Part shown: piece by piece, positions 17,734 to 26,769 of the stretch | Numbering within the stretch: the first letter of the stretch is position 1 | Layout of the letters: each line of letters starts with the position of its first letter | Source: Pseudoalteromonas shioyasakiensis | GTDB taxonomy: Bacteria > Pseudomonadota > Gammaproteobacteria > Enterobacterales > Alteromonadaceae | DNA length: 64,000 nt | Assembly: GCA_013391845.1 (NCBI GenBank) | Contig: CP058414.1 | Span: forward strand, 3,148,501-3,212,500 | Direction: 5' to 3' | Translations under genes and position numbers: made by a program | Notes under the pieces: generated by a model | What the model saw: the letters and a program-made list of their open reading frames with translations, nothing else | Told to the model about the DNA's origin: nothing | Database searches by the model: none

Positions 17734-20075
17734 CTACTTCAGTACATACTCCACTTTGTGAAGCTGGCCAGTAAAAGCAAAAGGAGCTTTATCATAGTAG
17801 CTTCGTGAAACAGTGGAACCGAGATCTTTTCCGATATCAAGCGTTTCTGTCGCTGAGTAACGAACAGGTGGTACTTTATCTATCTTACCGGTAGCAATCT
17901 TCTTACCGTTAACTAAAAGAGTCGCTTGTCCACCATTCGGAGCTTCACCTTGTTGAATATAATCAAGTGTCAAAGTGACCTCACCCGCAGGTAATGGCTC
18001 CTTAGATTTTAAGTAATAGTGATCCTCGTTGAAGAAATTCATTACATAGACAGGTTTATTATCTTCAATGTATAGACTATAACCAGCACTACCACCGCCT
18101 ACAGCTACTAATACACCCTCTGCACCATCTTTAGGCATATTAAACGTTGCAGTAATTGTGTGAGAGCGACCATATACAGGAGGTGCACTACCCTCTGGCA
18201 CGCGACTAGTACCTGGTAGATAAGTGAATTTTGATTTCCCTTTGGTCACACTTGGACGTTCAGGGTTCGATGCACGCTCAACAAAACGATCATCAAGTGG
18301 ATAGACGTTATATTTTTCTGCTTCTTGATCGAAAATAGAGATTAACTTATTAAGTCTATCTGGGTATTTATTCGATAAATCTACCGCCTCAGAAAAGTCT
18401 TCTTCAATATTATAAAGCTCCCACTTATCGTTACCAAAGCCAGCTGAGCCACTTAAGTCCCATGGCACACCGTGGAAAGAGGCAGCAACCCAACCATCAT
18501 GATAAATTGCACGGTGACCACCAGTCTCAAAGTACTGAGTCTTACGCTTACCTTCAGCATTTTTATCATTTAGTGAATACAACATACTTATACCGGCAAT
18601 TGGAGTCTGCTCTACTCCATTCACTATTTTTGGCTCAGGTATATGTGCTGCATCTAAAATCGTTGGCACGATATCAATTACATGATGAAATTGCGATCGT
18701 AAGCCACCATGCTCTTTAATATAGTTAGGCCATGAAATAACAAGCCCATTTCGCGTACCACCGAAGTGTGAAGGTACTCGTTTCATCCATTGGAATGGTG
18801 AAGAGCCAGCCCACGCCCAACCAACCGGAAAGTGATTTTCGTGAAGAGGCCCACCGAGTTCATCAATTTTTTCAAGCTGCCCTTCAACAGTGTCAGCAAT
18901 ACCATTCTGAGTCATCATATTGTTAAGCGTACCAGTAGCACTACCTTCAGCACTTGGGCCATTATCACCAGCAATAAATATAATCATGGTATTATCTGCA
19001 TCGGGTAATTGTGAGATAGCATCAAGCAACCGGCCTACGTGATAATCGGTATGTGCAGCAAAACCCGCAAATACTTCTTGGTGTCGACTGAATAGCTTCT
19101 TCTCGTTGGCAGACAGAGAATCCCACGACTTAATTTCTTTAGGTCGTTTTGTCAGCTTGGTATTCTGTGGTACTACACCAAGCGATTTTTGTCGTGCAAG
19201 TGTCTCTTCACGGACTTTATCCCAGCCCTGATCAAACTTACCTTTAAATTTATCATTCCACTCCTGCGGCGCATGCAAAGGAGCGTGTGTTGCACCCGTT
19301 GCAAAGTACATAAAGAATGGTTTATCACTATCGATAGACTCTTGTTGGCCTATCCATTTTATAGCATCATCAACAAGATCTTCCGTTAAGTGATACCCTT
19401 CTTCCGGTTTTTTAGGTGGCTCAACAGGGGTGGTATTTCTAAATAATTGAGGCTCCCATTGACTTGTTTCGCCGCCTTGAAAACCATAAAAATACTCAAA
19501 CCCAGTCCTGTAGGCCAATGATCAAATGGTCCTATAGGGCTTGTCTCCCAATCAGGAGTATTGTGCCATTTACCCCATGCAGCCGTGTTGTAGCCATTAC
19601 TTTTTAATATCTCAGCAACGGTCGCTGTTTCATCGGGCCAAACACTGTGGTAACCAGGGTAACCTGTTGAAAGCTCGGTAATCGTGCCTGAAGCAACCTG
19701 ATGATGGTTTCTACCTGTCAGTAAAGCGGCACGAGTTGGTGAGCAAATCGCGGTAGTGTGAAAACGATTGAACTTTAAACCTTGATTAGCTAATTCATCG
19801 ATTGAAGGGGTCGGTATTGGCCCCCCAAAGGTGCTGGGGTGGCCGAAGCCAAAGTCGTCAAGTAAAATCACTACGACATTAGGTGCGCCTTTTGGTGCCT
19901 GAATTGGCTGCGGATAATCCTGTTTTGAAGTTTCAAATGTTTTGCCTATTTTTCCTTCAAACTTCCCATTACTTATAGGTATCACTGTTCTATCTATTTC
20001 GCTAGCATATGCTTGTGGCAGTCCCGAAAGCAGTAATACTGAAATAATAGCTCCCACTCGACTTAAACGATTCAT
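17734..20075 (-). pseudogene. Arylsulfatase (S1 formylglycine-dependent) split by one frameshift
   Basis: Two overlapping reading frames make up one sulfatase. The first (20075 to about 19500) has a signal peptide, metal-binding LLDDFGFG (Asp73, Asp74) and the sulfatase signature CSPTRAALLTGR with Cys111, the residue converted to formylglycine. The second (from about 19500 to 17734) has FEYFYGFQGG, THAPLHAP, the second metal site GDNGPS and a beta-rich C-terminal domain. The frames join in plus-strand AAACCC at 19498-19503, where one base is missing: 2342 bases plus one gives 781 codons, a normal length for the large bacterial arylsulfatases. Start at 20075 has AAGGAG upstream. If the shift is real the enzyme is dead, since catalytic Cys and the distal Asp/Asn are separated. 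A sequencing error is equally possible. Confidence 0.85.
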
Positions 20076-20799
20076 TCCTTTCTCCTTGAAATATCTGAGC
20101 TCGATACAGTTTCTAGTATAGATACTTTTTTTCTTTTTTTGCGAGTGTTTTTTAAACAAAGTAAAAAATGCTGTAATTTGTTTTTAAATCGCATTTTTAT
20201 ATAGCTTTATGCATTGAAACCATTAGTTAAAAAAACTGAATAATATCCATGTATCATTTTCAAACCCCAAATATTTTGCCTCTGAATTATTGTTGTTATT
20301 GAAGATATTACTGCTAACAAACTATTTCGATATTTAGGATATTAATAAGCTCAGCTGAAGATTTAAAAGCTGGTAGCATATTTACTCAAGGGCCTAACAA
20401 AAGAACAGCGTCGAAGTGGCTTGGAGTGTCAAAATAATCATCAAAAAGTCTGAAGTTACGAATATTAAAAGTGAAGTAAGAACGCTATTAATCGTGTATC
20501 ACGCAAGGTTTCTCTTATCTGTATGGTAGATACTTTCTGCGAAAAGGCGAGCCATCGCTTCGCCATCTATATTTAGTGAATATTTAACCTAAATTGTGTT
20601 TGTATGAACTTGATAACAGAAAGATAACATCTCCATATATTCGCCAACAAAAAAGCCGTTGCATTGCAGCAACGGCTTTTTTGTATTTGAATTAAGTTAA
20701 AACTAATTTCAGACTTGTCCGTTTTGATTATCGTTTACTCGCTAGACAATACGGCGCTAAGGCAAATGCATACTTTGAAATGGTTAAAATAGTATTAAC
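20076..20799. other. Gene-free spacer between arylsulfatase and TonB receptor
   Basis: About 720 AT-rich bases upstream of the arylsulfatase. I see no gene. The right part holds the terminator at 20649-20682; the left part (20076-20300) should contain the sulfatase promoter. A 40-codon open stretch ending at 20437 (peptide-like, without start codon) could be a relic but is not supported. Confidence 0.6.
20649..20682 (-). terminator. Terminator of the FecA-like receptor operon
   Basis: AAAAAAGCCGTTGC and GCAACGGCTTTTTT form a perfect 14-bp stem with a six-base loop. It sits 118 bases beyond the receptor stop codon and has T runs in both directions. Confidence 0.85.
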
Positions 20800-23748
20800 T
20801 TATTTGTCGAATCTATAAGTTAATCCTAAAAAGAAACTACGCCCACTTTTTGTTGTATTGTATGCACGATCATTTGAGTCACTATAGAGCTCTTGCCTTT
20901 CATCAGTAAGGTTTAAACCTTCGAAAGTAAAGTCAAGTTGCTCTGAAAGCTTATACCTAGCTGAAAAATCAATATAATTTGTGGAATGATAGCCTGACTC
21001 ATCTTGGTCTGTATTCCCAGCTTCCAAAGAAAGTATATAGTTACTTCTGTAAGCTGAAGAAATTCTCGCGTCCCAATCATCTGTTTCATAATATAAGGTT
21101 AGGTTATAAGTTTGTTTTGATAGGCCTGCAAAAGGTTTTAGCTGATTCTTTCCTGATCCTTGTACATCACGGTAAAGAGTCTCACCGTCTGCCCATGTAA
21201 AGTTAGCGTTTATACCAAAATTACTAAATGGTGAAGGTAAGAAATCAAAGTCTTTAATTAACGAAACTTCAAAGCCTTTTATAATAGATGAGTCAGAGTT
21301 AACTGGTTTTGAGACAATAAACAAGTCATCAATAGAGTCCCCACTTTGTAATAATGAAGCTGGTAGTCCTAGTTCACTGTATTTAATCAACTCGGCTTGC
21401 TCAATAACAAAGTTATTAATATTCTTATAAAACAATGAAAATGAGAAAAGACCTTGGTTTTTAAAATACCATTCGTAGGATGAGTCAATATTCATTGACT
21501 CAAATGGTTTTAGTTCAGGGTTTCCAATTGAAACATTCCCTACTTCACCTTCCGCCCTTGATGCTTGAGAAACACTCGCAGAATAAGACAAATCGGATAG
21601 CGAAGGCCGTGTAATATTTTTACTTGTTCCAAAGCGAAACAACATATCATCCGCAAAGTCCCAAACTAAGTTAAAGCTAGGTAGCCATTTTGAGTAACTT
21701 TTATCGCGTTGAGTCAGGTATCCTTTTGACAACCCGATAGATCTTAAATCTGTTTGAAACCAACGTAGACCTATTTGGTAGTTTATTGGATAAATACAAG
21801 TGTCATTTTCAGATTTTAATAGAGCATAAAAAGCATTTGTTTTCTCTTCCAAGTTAAAGTTTGTTGAGGGTATAACAAATTCAGAGCTTAACGTAAGAGA
21901 CTCTAAGCCATAATAAGATTGAACTTCGCTAATGTCGGCTTCCACCCATTCCGAATCTGGGTGTTGACTAAACAGCTTCGAATTATTATTTGAGATTAAT
22001 AAACCACCTGCGTTTTCTTTTATTTCAACAGAAGGGTAATAAGAAAAGACGCGATCATGCCCTGAGTTTTTTAAAGTACTGTGGGTTAAGCCTAGCTGCA
22101 GTTCAGTTTCTTGACTCAAGTCGTAAATAAGTTCTAATTTAGAATTAAATACATTTGTTTCAACATAGTTTTCTTGGAAATAGAGATCTTTTACTTTAAA
22201 TTTAGATGGATTAGTTGTATCAAAGTGGGGTGAATAACTATTGCCATAAAAAGCATCTTGCCTAAAGTCAGTAATGATTTTAAGATCATCCGCAATAATA
22301 TTTACTTTATTTAATTTTGGTTGCTGGTAGTCAGAATCATTTGCACCTATGACAAAATTTAAGCTCAGATCATTCTTTAAAACGTAGTGAGTATCAATAG
22401 AAAATTGCTTGAATACTGATTCATTAAAGTCTTTACGGCTTTCTACTCTCCACGATGCATCTGGATATTCAGCATAAATAACTTCATTCGCAGTATTTCT
22501 TTCTTCCCAAATTACGTTTAATACCCGTTTATTATTTTTAACCGCTAGGTGATGCTCATCTAAATCGTTTTTAAGCGAGTTATACAGTAGGTTTATTACC
22601 GTTTCTAATTTACTATTAGGCTTAAATTGAAGTGCAACATCAACCCCCAACCTTTTTTGATTATTATTCCATAAGGAATATCGATGCCCTCTTGGGTACC
22701 ATAGCCCTAAGTTATCCAGATGCTCTTGCTGTTGAGCTAACTCACCAACATACTGTTTTTTTTCTTGCCTCCAACGGGTAGTGTTTGTTCCATACTCTGT
22801 AGCACTTCGTTCTGAGTAAGTAGTTAAAAGTAGTGCTCCCCAATTACCCCATAATCCTGAATACATCATAGAAACTCGAGGATCTGATTGCTGGTTAATT
22901 GAGTTAAAACCGTGTTTATATGAAATAACACTCTCTGATTTTTTAAAATCAAAAGGCAAAGGAGTTTTTAATGCAACATTCCCACCAATTCCCCCCTCAG
23001 CCATGGAAGCTTCATAAGATTTTTTTACATCAACTTGGCTAAACAATTCGGCTGAAAACAAGTTAAAGTCAAACGCTCTACTGCGTGATACGGCACCTCT
23101 AGCATCCATTGGAGATGAAGTCATTCCTAGAGCCTCAATACCATTTATGGTTACTTTTGTGAAATCAGGACCTAAGCCTCTAAGAGAAATTTGCCTCCCC
23201 TCGCCAGCCTCTCGTGTAATAGTAACTCCTGATACTCGTTGTAAAGAATCAGCTAAATTTAAGTCTGGAAAATCGGCAATATCTTCTGCCAATATTGTAT
23301 CCTGAGTAATCATTGCTAATCTCTTTAACTCGCTAGCCTTTCTAAGAGAATCACGAAAACCCATAACAACGATTTCTTCCGAGACAGGCAAACTTTGAAG
23401 TGATAAATTTTTTTTTAACACAGGCCTCGAAGAGGTAAGAGGCTCAACTTGTTTTGGGCAAGTTGACAACACCCAACCCGAATTGATTTCTCGTGCACAA
23501 AGTGGTGTTTCTGCAAGCAACTTAGAAATTAACTGTTGAGCAGTAAAAAGCCCCTCAATAGGTGACGATTTATAGTCTTTAATAAGCTTAGGATCATATA
23601 AAATTGTCTGTTCAACAGTGCGAGAAAACAAATTTAAAGCTTGCTCTAAAGATTGTTGCTCGAAAATAACGTCAAACTGGATTTGTTGAGCCGCAATTGC
23701 TCCGTTCGATAGCAATAACAACCCCAAAATCCTATGTTTTTTTAGCAT
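20800..23748 (-). CDS. TonB-dependent receptor with N-terminal signalling (STN) domain, FecA-type
   Basis: 982 residues. Signal peptide (to about residue 20), then an STN domain (about 22-97: FDVIFEQQSLEQALNLFSRT, ILYDPKLI, two Cys in PLCAREINSGWVLSTC), a TonB-box region near EEIVVMGFRDSL, a plug domain (about 135-265: ILAEDIADFPDLNLADSLQR, SLRGLGPDFTKV) and a 22-strand barrel ending in FLGLTYRFDK. The STN domain is what talks to FecR-type anti-sigma factors, and fecR and the ECF sigma gene lie directly upstream in the same operon, so this is a cell-surface-signalling receptor. Plug and barrel closely resemble the receptor at 26770-29448. Ligand unknown; the neighbouring sulfatase suggests a sulfated organic compound. 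Confidence 0.9.
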   Translation of the reverse strand: MLKKHRILGLLLLSNGAIAAQQIQFDVIFEQQSLEQALNLFSRTVEQTILYDPKLIKDYKSSPIEGLFTAQQLISKLLAETPLCAREINSGWVLSTCPKQVEPLTSSRPVLKKNLSLQSLPVSEEIVVMGFRDSLRKASELKRLAMITQDTILAEDIADFPDLNLADSLQRVSGVTITREAGEGRQISLRGLGPDFTKVTINGIEALGMTSSPMDARGAVSRSRAFDFNLFSAELFSQVDVKKSYEASMAEGGIGGNVALKTPLPFDFKKSESVISYKHGFNSINQQSDPRVSMMYSGLWGNWGALLLTTYSERSATEYGTNTTRWRQEKKQYVGELAQQQEHLDNLGLWYPRGHRYSLWNNNQKRLGVDVALQFKPNSKLETVINLLYNSLKNDLDEHHLAVKNNKRVLNVIWEERNTANEVIYAEYPDASWRVESRKDFNESVFKQFSIDTHYVLKNDLSLNFVIGANDSDYQQPKLNKVNIIADDLKIITDFRQDAFYGNSYSPHFDTTNPSKFKVKDLYFQENYVETNVFNSKLELIYDLSQETELQLGLTHSTLKNSGHDRVFSYYPSVEIKENAGGLLISNNNSKLFSQHPDSEWVEADISEVQSYYGLESLTLSSEFVIPSTNFNLEEKTNAFYALLKSENDTCIYPINYQIGLRWFQTDLRSIGLSKGYLTQRDKSYSKWLPSFNLVWDFADDMLFRFGTSKNITRPSLSDLSYSASVSQASRAEGEVGNVSIGNPELKPFESMNIDSSYEWYFKNQGLFSFSLFYKNINNFVIEQAELIKYSELGLPASLLQSGDSIDDLFIVSKPVNSDSSIIKGFEVSLIKDFDFLPSPFSNFGINANFTWADGETLYRDVQGSGKNQLKPFAGLSKQTYNLTLYYETDDWDARISSAYRSNYILSLEAGNTDQDESGYHSTNYIDFSARYKLSEQLDFTFEGLNLTDERQELYSDSNDRAYNTTKSGRSFFLGLTYRFDK

Positions 23749-23752
23749 AATC

Positions 23753-24700
23753 TCATGGTGTCAAAATTAGGTAATCATTATTTTCAACAATATTTAGCGA
23801 GTACATTTGACTCAACATATCTACAACTTGATCTGTATCGTCTAATCTAAAACGGCCCGCAACTTTCTGATCCATAAGCTGCGTAGTTTTTAAAACTATT
23901 TTCTTTTTACTATATCTATTTAAGTGCTCTACTAAATACGCTAAATTTTGATCTGAGATCTCAATCCAACCAGAACGCCAATCAACGAAGTTAGTTAAAT
24001 CCACCTTACTTATCTCACTCGTTATTTCAGCTTTAATACGCACCCTCTCTCCTGTTTTTACTAACGTGTGACGACCAGTTGAATTATTCTTCACTTCAAC
24101 GATCCCTTCATACACCGTTAATTCAGCAAAGAATTGGTTTGTATCAATATTAAATTGTGTTCCTACTGCTTTTATATCTCCGAAGTCAGTAGACACAATA
24201 AACGGACGGCTTTTATCTTTTGCGACAGAAAAATAGGCTTGTCCATCTTTAAGTAAAAGTCCACGCCTTGATGATGAGTAATCGACTTTAATTTCGCTAG
24301 ATGTTTGAAGCTCTAATTGACTACCATCTGACAATTTATAATTTGCAGATTGGTGTTTAGCAGTTAAAACATAGCTTTCTTCTTGCTGCTCGCTTTGGTA
24401 AAAATATAGAGCAAAGGTCATAACTAAAGCACAACAAAATGAAGCAGCCATTACACTAAAATAGAATTTAGGCTTTATACGTTTTGTATTTAACCTCTTA
24501 AAAGCATTCTCAATATCAGGATCTTGCCAAGTTGCTAACATAGATTCAAAAGTCTGCCTATTTTGCGGTGAGGTATTAAGCCACTTAATAAAACGACGTT
24601 TTTGTAGATCATCAAGTTTTCTATCTGCAAGCACATCAATCCATGAAGCAGCTTCTTGGTACACATGATCATTCATTTTTGGAATATCTTTTATAGGCAT
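23753..24700 (-). CDS. FecR family anti-sigma factor / sigma regulator
   Basis: 315 residues: N-terminal cytoplasmic anti-sigma part (residues 10-70, AASWIDVLADRKLDDLQKRRF typical of the FecR N-terminal domain, W-rich), one transmembrane helix at about 79-101, a periplasmic FecR domain (about 120-215: QLSDGSxLxLxxxS-type strands, GDIKAVGTQFNI) and a C-terminal STN-like domain (about 245-315). It would hold the ECF sigma factor at the membrane and release it when the FecA-like receptor binds ligand. Its ATG abuts the stop codon of the sigma gene, and the receptor starts four bases after its stop, so translation is coupled. Confidence 0.92.
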   Translation of the reverse strand: MPIKDIPKMNDHVYQEAASWIDVLADRKLDDLQKRRFIKWLNTSPQNRQTFESMLATWQDPDIENAFKRLNTKRIKPKFYFSVMAASFCCALVMTFALYFYQSEQQEESYVLTAKHQSANYKLSDGSQLELQTSSEIKVDYSSSRRGLLLKDGQAYFSVAKDKSRPFIVSTDFGDIKAVGTQFNIDTNQFFAELTVYEGIVEVKNNSTGRHTLVKTGERVRIKAEITSEISKVDLTNFVDWRSGWIEISDQNLAYLVEHLNRYSKKKIVLKTTQLMDQKVAGRFRLDDTDQVVDMLSQMYSLNIVENNDYLILTP

Positions 24701-25270
24701 TTATTTTGTCTTTTCATCTAGGTAGCGCTGAATATCGGCCATGGCTCTTGATATATGACGAGTCACAGTTTCTGATGATATATTCAGTTGATTCGCGATT
24801 GACTCTCTACTTTCTCCGTTTAACCTTCTTAACTCAAAAACACGTCGGCGTTGCTCAGGCATTTTTTCTAACGCTTGATAAATTAACTCTAGCTTTTGTG
24901 TTCTTTGTAAATTTAGTTCTGGATTCGTTTGCGTAGTTGAAGCTTCTTCAATTCCTTCTTCATGGTTTAATTTTCGTTGAGTCAAAAGGTTTTTAGCAAT
25001 ACTGATAGCATAAGCTATGGGATTAGAAATAGGGCTTTTCTTCGCTTGCTCTAACACTCTGACAACTGATTCTTGATAAATATCCGCAGCTTCTTCTGAA
25101 CATTGTGCTCTTCGTGATAAGTACCTTCTTAATTGACTACTTTCTAAAAGACACTGCTGCTCACTCGGCTCTTCAACTTCAGGCATTGTAGTTACACTTT
25201 GAGGGTTTGCGCCCGACAATACAACAGTATTATTACAATTGTATTGTCGTTTATAAGTTTCTAATTTCAT
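24701..25270 (-). CDS. ECF-type RNA polymerase sigma factor (FecI-like)
   Basis: 189 residues. Region 2 lies at about 40-105 (AADIYQESVVRVLEQ, NPIAYAISIAKNLL) and region 4 at about 130-182 (MPEQRRRVFELRRLNGESRE, SETVTRHISRAMADIQRYL). This is the FecI/iron-starvation-type ECF group by its neighbours. It should direct transcription of the adjacent receptor genes when freed from FecR. Start is uncertain: the ATG at 25270 lies three bases after the DUF3604 gene and has a weak ribosome site; the ATG at residue 29 is an alternative. Confidence 0.9.
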   Translation of the reverse strand: MKLETYKRQYNCNNTVVLSGANPQSVTTMPEVEEPSEQQCLLESSQLRRYLSRRAQCSEEAADIYQESVVRVLEQAKKSPISNPIAYAISIAKNLLTQRKLNHEEGIEEASTTQTNPELNLQRTQKLELIYQALEKMPEQRRRVFELRRLNGESRESIANQLNISSETVTRHISRAMADIQRYLDEKTK

Positions 25271-25273
25271 GAG

Positions 25274-26716
25274 TTATTTAATGTACACAGGATTACTGTA
25301 AAACCATAAATCCCCCCAAGGATTTTCACCTTTTTGGTCTACTTCGGGTTCTAACTCATTAAGAAGATTAGTTCCTCTAACCCTGATATAACCCTTTTTA
25401 GTATTCGCAGGTAAAGTAAAAGTCATCACTTTATAGCCTTGCTTATCTTTCCAGTCCTTTGAATAAAAACGTTTCACCACTTTTGTGGTTGGATTAATAT
25501 TTTGTTCAATAAACTTTTTGTCAATTAATACCTCACCATAAATTAAATCCACTCTTACAACACGAGGTGAGTCACCATTAAAGTTTTTATGTTTTGGTGT
25601 TTTAAATGCAATAGTTACAACAAGAGGATCTGAGTTTTTATTTGTTAGCGACTCTCCAATTTGTGCCTTTCGTTCCCCTTGTGAAACAAAGACGAACAAG
25701 CTATCAATAAGATCCCCTGTAGTTATAAAAACCTTTCCGGCTCTAAATGCCTCCAGTACGCTTGAGTAATCCTTTTTAGCGTATACATAGGTTTTTGCAT
25801 ACTCGCCTGGCCAAAAATCTGTGCGCCCTTCAGTATAATGTGCATGGCTATCAGAAACGGCTGTGACACTCCACTTGCGACCTTCACCCAAAAAACTGTC
25901 CCAAACGCCGCCTACAATCGCAGACATTTGATCCGTTCCACCATGAGTGGGATAGCCATAATACTCTGCACGTTCGGCTGTAGAGTCAATCGAACCATCA
26001 GGATTCAAACTTGCTGCTTGATGACCCGGAATAGCAGTCATTCCAGTAATAACATTAGGTGCAGCATCCTGCCATTCACGCATTTTTTTGGGAGTTACTT
26101 TAGTAAAAGTATTCAACCGTGGAGCTTGCCGTGCAGGATGATTTACAGCTAGGATAGGTTTAGGTGACATTGCTTGCATATGCTCAAGCGCTTTAATCAT
26201 AAACGCTTGCGTACCTCTTAAATATTCATTTGGTGATACTTCACGACGATTAAATTTACTTTCTATTTGATATAGTTGCTCAGCCTCTTTATCACTTTTT
26301 GGAATAATTAAACTGCCATGGCGAGCAGATGGCATGTCAAACTCCATTCCATAAAACTGTAACACTTGTGGAATAGCTTTTCGTGAATCAAGTAACTCTG
26401 GATATGCTTGCTCAAAATTAAGTTTACTGTGTCCAGGGCCACCATGATCTGTCGTCACCATCCAGTCTAAACCATGCATTTTTGCCATTGCTGCATTTAG
26501 CGCAGTAAAATAATGTGCATCGCCAAAGAGAATTGGAGTTGGAGGTGTTGTTTCTAAGTTCCATTTTGCACTGTACTTACCGTGAACGTGATGGTCACCT
26601 GCTAACCAAGTCCTTTCCCCCTCTGGAATGATAAATTCTTCATCCGAACTTTTAGGAGAGTTAGTTGAACAGCTTGAAATAAAAACCACAAAAAAAATAG
26701 TATATTTATTACTCAT
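25274..26716 (-). CDS. DUF3604 / PHP-type metallohydrolase lipoprotein
   Basis: About 480 residues from the ATG at 26716. The N-terminus is a lipoprotein signal peptide with lipobox ISSC (Cys16). Metal-binding motifs of the PHP/DUF3604 fold follow: GDHHVHGKYS, TTDHGG, NHPAR and SDSHAH. PHP domains are metal-dependent phosphoesterases or related hydrolases, and exported DUF3604 proteins are common next to TonB receptors in marine bacteria. It lies three bases upstream of the ECF sigma gene, so it belongs to the signalling operon. An in-frame ATG at 26740 would place the start inside the hairpin at 26731-26760 and is rejected. Substrate unknown; together with the sulfatase a sulfated or phosphorylated organic nutrient is suggested. 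Confidence 0.85.
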   Translation of the reverse strand: MSNKYTIFFVVFISSCSTNSPKSSDEEFIIPEGERTWLAGDHHVHGKYSAKWNLETTPPTPILFGDAHYFTALNAAMAKMHGLDWMVTTDHGGPGHSKLNFEQAYPELLDSRKAIPQVLQFYGMEFDMPSARHGSLIIPKSDKEAEQLYQIESKFNRREVSPNEYLRGTQAFMIKALEHMQAMSPKPILAVNHPARQAPRLNTFTKVTPKKMREWQDAAPNVITGMTAIPGHQAASLNPDGSIDSTAERAEYYGYPTHGGTDQMSAIVGGVWDSFLGEGRKWSVTAVSDSHAHYTEGRTDFWPGEYAKTYVYAKKDYSSVLEAFRAGKVFITTGDLIDSLFVFVSQGERKAQIGESLTNKNSDPLVVTIAFKTPKHKNFNGDSPRVVRVDLIYGEVLIDKKFIEQNINPTTKVVKRFYSKDWKDKQGYKVMTFTLPANTKKGYIRVRGTNLLNELEPEVDQKGENPWGDLWFYSNPVYIK

Positions 26717-26730
26717 TACCGAATCCCAGT

Positions 26731-26760
26731 AAAGCCACAAAGCAACCCCTTTGTGGCTTT
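26731..26760 (-). terminator. Perfect hairpin between receptor 2 and the DUF3604 gene
   Basis: AAAGCCACAAAG and CTTTGTGGCTTT form a 12-bp stem with loop CAACCC, nine bases after the receptor stop and 15 bases before the next start codon. It may separate the receptor from the downstream operon or act as a partial terminator. Confidence 0.75.
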
Positions 26761-26769
26761 CAAATAAAG

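Noticed and set aside
20318..20437. 40-codon open stretch with protein-like composition
   Set aside because: No start codon and too short; possibly a relic, but no evidence for a gene.
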